6,571 bases of DNA from a bacterium (GCA_011049955.1 DRGV01000065.1:1-6571), one strand, 5' to 3'; counted from the stretch's first letter, positions 1 to 5,231 are shown. Translations and numbers: made by a program. The notes: generated from the letters alone by a model not told the origin.

Positions 1-716
1 ATCTCATAATGTTCATAAGAGAATAACTTTCCTGTCCTTCCCATTCCGCACTGAATCTCGTCTAAAATGAGCAAGAGGTCATTTTTATCACATAATCTGC
101 GAATGCCTTTCAGATAATCATCCCTAGCAACATTTATTCCACCTTCGCCCTGTATGGATTCCAACATTATAGCCACCGTTCGGCTGCTGATGGCTTCCTT
201 TGCTTTCTCCAAATCATCGAAAGGAACGATCTTGAATCCTGGAGCTAAAGGAGCGTAACCTTTCCTATATTTTTCCTGTCCAGTAGCGGTTAAGGTAGCC
301 AGTGTCCTTCCATGGAAGGAGCCCTCCATACAGATTATTTCGTACCTCTCTCCCTTACCATACTTGCGAGAGAGTTTTATGGCCGCTTCAACCGCCTCTG
401 CCCCACTATTGCAAAAGAAGGACTTATCCCCAAAGGAAATCTCTGCCAATAGTTTTGCTAATTTTACCTGAGGCTCAATGTAATAGAGATTTGAAATATG
501 TATTAGTTGAGCGACTTGTTCCTGGATGGCTTTTACTACCCTTGGATGGCAGTGGCCCAATCCATTCACCGCAATCCCGGCCACGAAGTCCAGATACTCT
601 TTTCCCTCACTATCCCAGACCCTCGTGCCTTTTCCTTTGACCAGAACTAAAGGAATCCTTTTATAGGTATGGATAACATACTTCTCGTCTAACTTCTTTA
701 CTTCTTCTGCCTTCAC
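1..716 (-). CDS. argD: Acetylornithine aminotransferase, 3'-truncated by window edge
   Basis: The first 238 codons of a class-III PLP-dependent aminotransferase run off the left edge of the window. In the arginine pathway this cytosolic enzyme interconverts N-acetylglutamate semialdehyde and N2-acetylornithine with glutamate as amino donor. Visible motifs: SGAEA (about residues 104-108, cofactor phosphate binding), FHGRT (134-138), ESIQGEGG (about 186-193) and LDEIQCGMGRTG (218-229), whose Asp219 should contact the pyridine nitrogen. The Schiff-base lysine would lie beyond the edge; the family is usually near 390-400 residues, so about 60% is present. The start is GTG at 716-714, overlapping the argB stop by four bases (GTGA). 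No in-frame start lies just upstream and the next Met is near residue 130. The overlap implies translational coupling to argB; no strong Shine-Dalgarno is seen. Some family members also act on succinyldiaminopimelate, but the arg neighbours favour ArgD. Confidence 0.95.
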   Translation of the reverse strand, partial: MKAEEVKKLDEKYVIHTYKRIPLVLVKGKGTRVWDSEGKEYLDFVAGIAVNGLGHCHPRVVKAIQEQVAQLIHISNLYYIEPQVKLAKLLAEISFGDKSFFCNSGAEAVEAAIKLSRKYGKGERYEIICMEGSFHGRTLATLTATGQEKYRKGYAPLAPGFKIVPFDDLEKAKEAISSRTVAIMLESIQGEGGINVARDDYLKGIRRLCDKNDLLLILDEIQCGMGRTGKLFSYEHYE

Positions 717-1567
717 TTCACAATCTCTGTTCCAATTCCCTTGTCAGTATAGATCTCTAAGAGCAGGGAATGGGGAATGCGACCATCTATGATGTGGGTC
801 TTGGCTACCCCGGCTTTCAAAGCAGTGACGCAGGCCTTCACCTTGGGGATCATCCCTCTCTCAATGACCCCCTTCTCTATCAACTTCTTAGCATCCTCAA
901 TCTTCAGAGTAGAAAGAATGGTCTTTTTGCTCTTATAGATTCCCTTGACATCTGTTAAAAGAACTAATTTGTGGGCCTTTAAGGCGGCGGCGATCTCTCC
1001 AGCAACCAGGTCAGCATTCATATTATAGGTATGGCCATCCCTGCCCAATCCTATGGGAGAGATAACGGGAATGAAGTCCTGTTTACCCAGGACATCTATG
1101 ATGCCCGGATTTATAGACTCCACCTCTCCTACATAACCCATATCTTCACCTTTTTCACCTAAAAGCTTCTTTGCCCGGATGAGGTTTCCATCCTTTCCAC
1201 TTAGTCCGGCAGCATTTCCTCCATTTTTATTTATTAGCTGTACAATCTCAGAATTGATCTTTCCATCCAGGACCATCTCTACGATTTCTGCTGTCTCTTT
1301 ATCTGTGATCCTCATCCCCTTGATAAACTTTGGCTTCTTGCCTAACTTCTTCATAAGTTCTGAGATCTGGGCCCCTCCTCCATGAACCACGATCGGATAC
1401 ATGCCTACATATTCCATGAAGATGATGTCCTGGATGACGTTTCGCTTCAGATCCTCATCAATCATGGCGCTCCCCCCATACTTTATGACCACTGTCTTAT
1501 CATAGAATGATTTGATATAGGGTAGGGCCTCCATCAAGACCTTTGCTTTCTTTATTGCTTCTTCCAT
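713..1567 (-). CDS. argB: Acetylglutamate kinase, arginine-sensitive type
   Basis: A 284-residue amino-acid kinase family protein, cytosolic, phosphorylating the gamma-carboxylate of N-acetylglutamate with ATP (second step of the acetylated arginine pathway). Visible: KYGGSAM (residues 29-35) and HGGG (62-65) glycine-rich substrate/nucleotide loops, RITD (86-89), NMNAD (182-186) and LLTDVKGIY (203-211). An N-terminal helix precedes the kinase core and the C-terminal region has GMIPKVKAC, HIIDGR and the ending TDKGIGTEI. In the family these mark hexameric, arginine-inhibited kinases (Thermotoga/Pseudomonas type) rather than the insensitive E. coli type. I chose the ATG at 1567-1565, which has GGTG five bases upstream and gives the usual family N-terminus. 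An in-frame GTG at 1588 would add seven residues encoded by a dispersed repeat and would overlap the upstream gene. The stop overlaps the argD start. Confidence 0.96.
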   Translation of the reverse strand: MEEAIKKAKVLMEALPYIKSFYDKTVVIKYGGSAMIDEDLKRNVIQDIIFMEYVGMYPIVVHGGGAQISELMKKLGKKPKFIKGMRITDKETAEIVEMVLDGKINSEIVQLINKNGGNAAGLSGKDGNLIRAKKLLGEKGEDMGYVGEVESINPGIIDVLGKQDFIPVISPIGLGRDGHTYNMNADLVAGEIAAALKAHKLVLLTDVKGIYKSKKTILSTLKIEDAKKLIEKGVIERGMIPKVKACVTALKAGVAKTHIIDGRIPHSLLLEIYTDKGIGTEIVK

Positions 1568-1572
1568 CTTTA

Positions 1573-1576
1573 CACC
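1573..1576 (-). promoter_or_regulatory. Ribosome binding site of argB, inside a dispersed repeat
   Basis: On the minus strand GGTG lies five bases before the ATG at 1567-1565. It is a modest Shine-Dalgarno match and is formed by the edge of the TTAATCTGTGG-type repeat at 1575-1593. It supports the ATG start over the in-frame GTG at 1588. Confidence 0.5.
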
Positions 1577-1593
1577 ACAGATTAACACGGATT
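1575..1593. repeat. Dispersed CACAGATT-type repeat, copy 1
   Basis: On the plus strand it reads CCACAGATTAACACGGATTA, two imperfect 10-bp units. Related copies lie at 2365-2387 and, as an imperfect palindrome, at 5172-5231. This copy bridges the end of the GIY-YIG gene (its last codons and TAA stop) and the argB ribosome binding site. Confidence 0.7.
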
Positions 1594-1848
1594 AGTTATT
1601 CGAAAATAATTGCTCAGTTGCTTTTTAATGTACCTTTTTCCTGATCCACTTTTTAGAAACTTCTCTCTACTTTTGGCATCTGTTCTATTCAAATATGCTT
1701 CGTAATAGATTAATTTCAGTGGTAGTCTACGTTCTGTTGATTTTACTTTAGCAGTTGAATGCTCGTTTAATCTTTTCTTTAAATCAGAAGTAAAGCCAGT
1801 ATATAATCTGCCATCTTTCATACTATGTAGTATATAGACATAATACAT
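1582..1848 (-). CDS. Small free-standing GIY-YIG nuclease family protein
   Basis: An 88-residue single-domain GIY-YIG protein of the UPF0213/YhbQ-like group. The N-terminal Y-V-Y strand (residues 3-5) and LYTG (15-18) form the GIY and YIG elements. Arg26 (in KKRLNEH) and Glu62 (in REKFLKSGSG) match the usual catalytic arginine and metal-binding glutamate, so the domain looks intact. No other domain, signal peptide or membrane segment is visible. Cellular role is unknown for this group: DNA repair, structure-specific cleavage or selfish mobility are all possible. It separates the tRNA genes from argB, an odd place for an arginine cluster. The start is ATG at 1848-1846 with only a weak AGG about 11 bases upstream. 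The last three residues (N-P-C) and stop lie inside a dispersed repeat, and a long hairpin (1864-1896) lies just upstream, so it may have arrived as a repeat-bounded cassette. Confidence 0.85.
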   Translation of the reverse strand: MYYVYILHSMKDGRLYTGFTSDLKKRLNEHSTAKVKSTERRLPLKLIYYEAYLNRTDAKSREKFLKSGSGKRYIKKQLSNYFRITNPC

Positions 1849-1863
1849 TTTCTTTTTGACCTG

Positions 1864-1896
1864 GGCACATAAAGTCGCTTTCAGCGACCACGTGCC
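1864..1896. repeat. Two-tier hairpin upstream of the GIY-YIG gene
   Basis: The outer arms GGCAC (1864-1868) and GTGCC (1892-1896) enclose an inner perfect 6-bp stem, GTCGCT (1874-1879) and AGCGAC (1883-1888), with a 3-base loop. It lies 15 bases upstream of the GIY-YIG start. There is no following T-run on either strand, so it is not a classical terminator. Confidence 0.65.
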
Positions 1897-1899
1897 ACA

Positions 1900-1973
1900 C
1901 CCCGTAAATTCACTTTGTTCAGCACGAGGTAAACCCCGTGGAAAAATTCAAAGAATTTTTCTTTACGGGGTGG
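1900..1973. repeat. Structured tandem repeat, unit 1 (74 bp)
   Basis: On the plus strand it begins CCCCGTAAATTC, passes a CTTTGT and a CACG segment, and ends in a 37-base hairpin followed by TGG. Unit 2 starts directly after it with a near-identical beginning and end, but carries about 33 extra bases in the middle. Confidence 0.75.
1934..1970. repeat. 37-base hairpin, copy 1
   Basis: Outer stem CCCCGT (1934-1939) pairs with ACGGGG (1965-1970). Inner stem GAAAAATTC (1941-1949) pairs with GAATTTTTC (1953-1961) around an AAA loop, with small bulges between the stems. It is nearly identical to copy 2 at 2041-2077. Confidence 0.8.
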
Positions 1974-2080
1974 CCCCGTAAAATTCGCTTTGTCCCGTAT
2001 AAAACAAGGTTTCTTCGGATTTCGCTCATCACGGGGCTTATCCCGTGGAAAAATTTAAAAAATTTTTCTTTACGGGATGG
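1974..2080. repeat. Structured tandem repeat, unit 2 (107 bp), ending at the tRNA-Glu CCA
   Basis: It begins CCCCGTAAAATTCGCTTTGT on the plus strand, parallel to unit 1, then has about 33 bases absent from unit 1, then CACGGGG and the second 37-base hairpin followed by TGG. That final TGG is the complement of the encoded CCA of the tRNA-Glu gene, so the unit boundary coincides with the tRNA 3' end. Confidence 0.7.
2041..2077. repeat. 37-base hairpin, copy 2, abutting tRNA-Glu
   Basis: Outer stem TCCCGT (2041-2046) pairs with ACGGGA (2072-2077). Inner stem GAAAAATTT (2048-2056) pairs with AAATTTTTC (2060-2068). Compared with copy 1 it has four differences, which form two base pairs, each changed from C-G to T-A. 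On the transcribed strand it begins at the base right after the tRNA-Glu CCA. Confidence 0.8.
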
Positions 2081-2155
2081 TAGCGCGTACGGGATTCGAA
2101 CCCGTGATCTCCGCCTTGAGAGGGCGGCGTCTTAAACCAGCTGGACTAACGCGCC
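2078..2155 (-). tRNA. tRNA-Glu (anticodon CUC), CCA encoded
   Basis: A full cloverleaf on the minus strand. Acceptor GGCGCGT pairs with ACGCGCT, with one G1-U72 wobble. The anticodon stem CCGCC/GGCGG carries loop CTCTCAA, giving anticodon CUC (reads GAG). The T arm is ACGGG/CCCGT with loop TTCGAAT, the discriminator is A73 and the CCA is encoded. There are 75 bases before the CCA. It is the second tRNA after gltX and would be charged by that synthetase. A small hairpin lies three bases upstream and a 37-base hairpin starts directly after the CCA. Confidence 0.95.
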
Positions 2156-2158
2156 AAA

Positions 2159-2173
2159 ATTTCTTTCAGAAAT
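2159..2173. repeat. Small hairpin three bases upstream of tRNA-Glu
   Basis: ATTTCT (2159-2164) and AGAAAT (2168-2173) form a perfect 6-bp stem with a 3-base loop. It has the same stem and loop sizes and the same CTTTCAG centre as the inner stem at 1874-1888. It sits near where RNase P would cut the tRNA-Glu precursor. Confidence 0.5.
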
Positions 2174-2211
2174 GTTGAGCATAAGGTATCTCACATATTC
2201 GTGCTCGATAT

Positions 2212-2229
2212 CAATTCTTATCAGAATTG
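2212..2229. repeat. Hairpin in the tRNA-Gln to tRNA-Glu spacer
   Basis: CAATTCT (2212-2218) and AGAATTG (2223-2229) form a perfect 7-bp stem with a 4-base loop. It lies five bases from the larger hairpin at 2234-2266. Its function is unknown; it may be a processing signal or part of a composite repeat. Confidence 0.5.
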
Positions 2230-2233
2230 GCCT

Positions 2234-2266
2234 GCCAACCGAAGCCCCGAAGGAGCGAAGGTTGGC
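2234..2266. repeat. Symmetrical hairpin that includes the tRNA-Gln 3' end
   Basis: The outer 7-bp stem is GCCAACC (2234-2240) with GGTTGGC (2260-2266). Then comes a symmetrical 3+3 internal loop, a 5-bp stem including one G-U pair, and a 3-base loop, 33 bases in all. On the transcribed strand the first four bases of the outer stem are discriminator G73 and the encoded CCA of tRNA-Gln. Confidence 0.7.
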
Positions 2267-2336
2267 TGCGGGACCTGGATTCGAACCAGGGCGACGAGAT
2301 CCAGAATCTCGCATCCTACCACTAGATGATCCCGCA
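2263..2336 (-). tRNA. tRNA-Gln (anticodon CUG), CCA encoded
   Basis: A full cloverleaf on the minus strand. Acceptor TGCGGGA pairs with TCCCGCA, giving a U1-A72 first pair as usual in bacterial tRNA-Gln. The anticodon stem CGAGA/TCTCG carries loop TTCTGGA, giving anticodon CUG (reads CAG). The T arm is CCTGG/CCAGG, the discriminator is G73 and the CCA is encoded. There are 71 bases before the CCA. In bacteria without GlnRS the U1-A72 pair is an identity element for the GatCAB amidotransferase acting on Glu-tRNA(Gln). It is the first gene after gltX, 106 bases downstream. Confidence 0.95.
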
Positions 2337-2364
2337 AAATATGCCTCACTATCGTTCGGCAATC

Positions 2365-2387
2365 TTCACAGATTAGCACAGATTTAA
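2365..2387. repeat. Dispersed CACAGATT-type repeat, copy 2
   Basis: The plus strand reads CACAGATTAGCACAGATT, two units with a 10-bp period. It lies in the leader between the putative tRNA promoter and tRNA-Gln, and is related to the copies at 1575-1593 and 5172-5231. Confidence 0.7.
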
Positions 2388-2408
2388 TTCGTTTGAAACT
2401 ATGTATTT

Positions 2409-2437
2409 ATGATAACATATATAGAGTGAAATAGCAA
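2409..2437 (-). promoter_or_regulatory. Putative sigma70-type promoter for the tRNA genes
   Basis: On the minus strand TTGCTA (2437-2432) is followed after exactly 17 bases by TATCAT (2414-2409). These match the -35 and -10 consensus at 4/6 and 5/6 positions. It lies just after the gltX stop and would start transcription near 2402, some 65 bases before tRNA-Gln. It would allow tRNA expression independent of the operon. This is consensus matching only. Confidence 0.4.
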
Positions 2438-2442
2438 AATTT

Positions 2443-3846
2443 TTAGAGTACTTTTTTCAGGCGTTCTATGGTTCTCTCTTTGCCTAAGAGCTCAATGGTC
2501 TCAAATAATGGAGGGCTTATGGTCTGTCCCGTAAGGGCTACCCGAATGGCCTGGGCTCCTATCTTGGGCTTTAATTTGAATACTTCCAATTCTTCCCTGA
2601 TTATTTTTTCTATCTCCTTTTCCTTAAATTCTTCTAACTCAGATAGTTTCTCTTTTACTTCCTTTAAGAAAGGTTTTATCTCCTCCCTCAAGAATTTCTC
2701 TTTTGCTTTTTTATCAAGGGTTATTTTTTCAGTAAAGAAGAAGCCGGCGTAGTCTATAATCTGGCCGATATACTTCAGACGCTCTCCCACTGTTCCTACA
2801 ATCCTTTCTATCCATCTCCTCTTTTCTGGATCAATCTCTCCTAACAGAAGTTCATTTTTCTTCAGATAATCGATGACCAAATCTGTTATCTCTTCAGGAT
2901 CAGTTTCTTTTAGATAGTGGCCATTCAGCCACTCCAATTTTTTGGGATCGAAGACCGCCGGGTTCCTGCTCACATGCTCTAAGGAGAACCTTTCGATTAA
3001 TTCTTCTCGGGTAAAGAGCTGTTTTGACTCAGGCGTCCCCCAGCCCAGAAGAGCAAGATAGTTTATCAAGGCCTGGGGAAGATAGCCCATTTCTTTATAC
3101 TGACTGACCGCCACTGCACCGTGACGCTTGGATAGAGGTGTATGGTCGCTTCCCAGTATCAAGGGGAGGTGAGTAAACTCAGGCAGCTCAAAACCTAAGG
3201 CTTGATAGACCAGTATCTGCCTGGGAGTATTGGAAAGGTGGTCTTCTCCCCTTATTACATGGGTGATCTTCATAAGAACGTCGTCGATGATGCAGGCAAA
3301 GTTATAGGTGGGAACGCTATCTGATTTAAGTAATACGAAATCATCCAGGAGTTTATTTTCAAACTCTATTCTTCCCCTGATTATATCGTTTAAGATCGTT
3401 TTTCCCGTTGAGGGCGATCTGAGCCTCAAAGCGGGCTTCCTTCCCTGTCTGGTATATTTCCTCTTTTGTTCCTCAGTTAGATTGCGGCACCTCCCGTCAT
3501 ACCTATAGGCTCCCTTTCTTCTCCTATCTTTGAGCTCTTCTGGAGTGCAGTAACAGAAATAGGCCTTTTCTTCTTCTAAGAGTTTATCACCGTATTTCTT
3601 ATAGATTTTCAACCTATCCATCTGGAGGTAAGGTCCTTCATCCCATTCAAGGCCTAACCATTTCATACTCTCCAGGATATCAGCGATGGATTCTTTTGTT
3701 GACCTCTTCCTATCCGTATCCTCAATGCGCAGGATGAACTTGCCCCTATGATGCCGAGCAAAGAGCCAGTTAAATAGAGCGGTCCTCACTCCCCCAATAT
3801 GGAGACGCCCTGTAGAACTGGGCGCAAACCTCACTCTAACTTCCAT
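2443..3846 (-). CDS. gltX: Glutamate--tRNA ligase (GluRS)
   Basis: A 467-residue class-I aminoacyl-tRNA synthetase, the usual bacterial length; cytosolic, joining glutamate to tRNA-Glu with ATP. The Rossmann core starts FAPSSTGRLHIGG (residues 7-19, HIGH-type motif as HIGG), followed by RIEDTD (40-45) and RGEDH (199-203). The KMSKS-type loop is PLSKRHGA (237-244), with Pro in place of the more common Lys. Cys98, Cys100 and Cys120 resemble the zinc site of the insertion domain. The C-terminal helical anticodon-binding part ends with ALTGQTISPP (437-446). The start ATG follows GGAG at 3853-3856 by six bases and lies 10 bases after the argJ stop, so co-translation with argJ is likely. Directly downstream come tRNA-Gln and tRNA-Glu, raising the possibility that this enzyme charges both. 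Motifs alone do not show whether it is discriminating. Confidence 0.97.
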   Translation of the reverse strand: MEVRVRFAPSSTGRLHIGGVRTALFNWLFARHHRGKFILRIEDTDRKRSTKESIADILESMKWLGLEWDEGPYLQMDRLKIYKKYGDKLLEEEKAYFCYCTPEELKDRRRKGAYRYDGRCRNLTEEQKRKYTRQGRKPALRLRSPSTGKTILNDIIRGRIEFENKLLDDFVLLKSDSVPTYNFACIIDDVLMKITHVIRGEDHLSNTPRQILVYQALGFELPEFTHLPLILGSDHTPLSKRHGAVAVSQYKEMGYLPQALINYLALLGWGTPESKQLFTREELIERFSLEHVSRNPAVFDPKKLEWLNGHYLKETDPEEITDLVIDYLKKNELLLGEIDPEKRRWIERIVGTVGERLKYIGQIIDYAGFFFTEKITLDKKAKEKFLREEIKPFLKEVKEKLSELEEFKEKEIEKIIREELEVFKLKPKIGAQAIRVALTGQTISPPLFETIELLGKERTIERLKKVL

Positions 3847-3856
3847 CCTTCACTCC

Positions 3857-5050
3857 TTAAGTGCGATAATGAGCATTGATCTTTACATATTCTGGTGTTA
3901 GATCACAGGTCCAAACTTTGGCACTCTCTTCTCCCAGATTTAAATCTACTATTATCTTAACCTCTTTTTCTTTCAGGATCTTTTTTGCCTCTTCTTCGCT
4001 GAATTTGACCCCGCAACCTTTAGAGGCCAACTTTAAATTCCCAAGATAGATATCTATTTTGTTCTCTTCTATTTTAACCCCACTATTCCCAATAGCCGCC
4101 ATTATCCTTCCCCAGTTGGCATCCTCTCCAAAGATGGCAGTCTTAACCAAAAGAGAATTGGCGATGGAAAAGGCAATCCTTTTTGCCTCCTTACTATCCT
4201 TTGCCTTCCTTATCTCAACTTCAACAAATTTCGAGGCACCCTCGCCATCCATAACAATCATCTTTGCTAATTTTAGAGTGACCTCATCCAAACCAGAAGA
4301 AAATTTCTTGAAATTCTCATCTTCTTCAACAATTTCTTTACTGCTCGCTAAGCCATTGGCTAAGATAACGACCATATCGTTGGTGCTCTCTTCTCCATCA
4401 ACGGTAATCATATTGAACGACTTAGCAATAGAAGACTTTAGTGCCTTCTTCAATAATTCGCCACTAATTGCTGCATCTGTAGTGATAAAGGAGAGCATGG
4501 TGGCAAGGTGAGGGAAGATCATCCCGGCCCCCTTTGTCGTCCCTCCAATAATAACTCTCTTGTCACCTATCTTTAACTCTACCGCTACTTCTTTAGGGAA
4601 GGTATCTGTGGTCATTATTGCTTGTGCTGCCTCCCTCCCTCCTTCCTCACTCAATTTCTCCTTTGCTTCCTTTATTCCTTCAGTAATCTTATCCATAGGT
4701 AGAAAAGTGCCGATGGTTCCGGTAGAGGCAACGAGAACATCCTCCCTTTCTATTCCTAGCTCTTCTGCTGCTATCTTAGTCATCTCTTTTGCATCCTTTA
4801 GCCCTTTCTTTCCTGTTGCAGCATTGGCACACCCAGAGTTTATGACAATCGCCTGGGCCTTCCCATCCTTAATATGCTCGGCACTTACTTTTAAGGGTGC
4901 CGCCTTAATCTGGTTAGTGGTGAATAATGCTGTAGCCCTTGTCATAACCTCGGAGTAGATTAAGGCTAAGTCCTTTTTACCCCTTTTCTTAATCCCACAA
5001 GAAATCCCCGCAGCCTTAAAACCGCGGGGAGTAGTAATCCCATTTTCCAT
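3857..5050 (-). CDS. argJ: Glutamate N-acetyltransferase / ornithine acetyltransferase
   Basis: A 397-residue ArgJ-family N-terminal-nucleophile enzyme that transfers the acetyl group from N2-acetylornithine to glutamate, closing the cyclic pathway; bifunctional members also use acetyl-CoA. The autoprocessing site is seen in TTKGAGMIFPHLATMLSF (residues 171-188): cleavage is expected between Ala183 and Thr184, giving alpha and beta chains with Thr184 as nucleophile. STGTIG (109-114) matches the oxyanion-hole region, NSGCANAATG (71-80) is a family motif with Cys where Asn is common, GEDANWGRI (308-316) is well conserved, and the C-terminus HYRT matches the usual YRT ending. The start ATG has GGGAG (5057-5061) six bases upstream. 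gltX follows after 10 bases. No argA is in the window, so whether this ArgJ makes the first acetylglutamate itself cannot be told. Confidence 0.97.
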   Translation of the reverse strand: MENGITTPRGFKAAGISCGIKKRGKKDLALIYSEVMTRATALFTTNQIKAAPLKVSAEHIKDGKAQAIVINSGCANAATGKKGLKDAKEMTKIAAEELGIEREDVLVASTGTIGTFLPMDKITEGIKEAKEKLSEEGGREAAQAIMTTDTFPKEVAVELKIGDKRVIIGGTTKGAGMIFPHLATMLSFITTDAAISGELLKKALKSSIAKSFNMITVDGEESTNDMVVILANGLASSKEIVEEDENFKKFSSGLDEVTLKLAKMIVMDGEGASKFVEVEIRKAKDSKEAKRIAFSIANSLLVKTAIFGEDANWGRIMAAIGNSGVKIEENKIDIYLGNLKLASKGCGVKFSEEEAKKILKEKEVKIIVDLNLGEESAKVWTCDLTPEYVKINAHYRT

Positions 5051-5062
5051 CTCGAACTCCCT

Positions 5063-5096
5063 ATAATAAAATTAAAAATTAAATATCAAAATTAAA
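5063..5096. repeat. AT-rich low-complexity repeat upstream of argJ
   Basis: A run of A-rich units such as AAAATTAAAAATTAAATATC; a related tract (AAAATCAAAAATCAAAATC) lies at 5148-5166. It resembles degenerate simple repeats more than a regulatory site. Confidence 0.5.
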
Positions 5097-5150
5097 CCAC
5101 TGAGGACACAGAGAATTAACCACAGGTGAACACAGGTGGACACAGTTAAA
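5096..5150. repeat. CACAG-type short tandem repeat
   Basis: Degenerate units built on CACAG. The clearest are three successive 10-base units starting at 5121, 5131 and 5141: CACAGGTGAA, CACAGGTGGA and CACAGTTAAA. They lie within the argC-argJ spacer. Confidence 0.65.
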
Positions 5151-5171
5151 ATCAAAAATCAAAATCGGGAT

Positions 5172-5231
5172 CCACAGATTTTACAGATTTTCACCAGATT
5201 TTTTCTGTGCTAATCTTGTGTAATCTTGTGG
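5172..5231. repeat. 60-bp imperfect palindrome of CACAGATT-type repeats
   Basis: The left half starts CCACAGATTTTACAGATTTT and the right half ends GTAATCTTGTGG. The right half, reverse-complemented, reads CCACAAGATTACACAAGATT, so two copies of the dispersed repeat face each other about a T-rich centre. It sits in the argC-argJ spacer. Confidence 0.65.

Noticed and set aside
302..640. Plus-strand frame opposite argD
   Set aside because: It lies wholly over the conserved argD reading frame and has no recognisable motif.
1565..1588. In-frame GTG at 1588 as the argB start
   Set aside because: It would add residues encoded by a dispersed repeat and overlap the GIY-YIG stop. The ATG at 1567 has a better-placed Shine-Dalgarno and gives the usual N-terminus.
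1934..2077. Rho-independent terminators at the 37-base hairpins
   Set aside because: The stems are AT-rich inside with bulges, and no T-run follows them on the transcribed strand.
1938..2135. Plus-strand open frame across the structured repeats and tRNA-Glu antisense
   Set aside because: Its coding potential comes from two hairpin repeats and the tRNA complement (ending in the familiar tRNA-antisense GIRTRDLRLERAAS-type string). No ribosome binding site or family resemblance.
2132..2387. Open frames on both strands over the tRNA-Gln region
   Set aside because: They overlap the tRNA genes and repeats. The translations contain GFEPGRRD- and SSGRMRDSGSRRPG-type strings typical of tRNA shadows.
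4059..4958. Two long plus-strand frames opposite argJ (4059-4511 and 4560-4958)
   Set aside because: They are mirror frames of a well-conserved argJ, with low-complexity Ser/Ile/Leu-rich translations and no motif.
5063..5090. TTGATA and TATTAT boxes upstream of argJ as a promoter
   Set aside because: The spacing is only 15 bases, transcription would start at the ribosome binding site, and the tract is low-complexity AT repeat.
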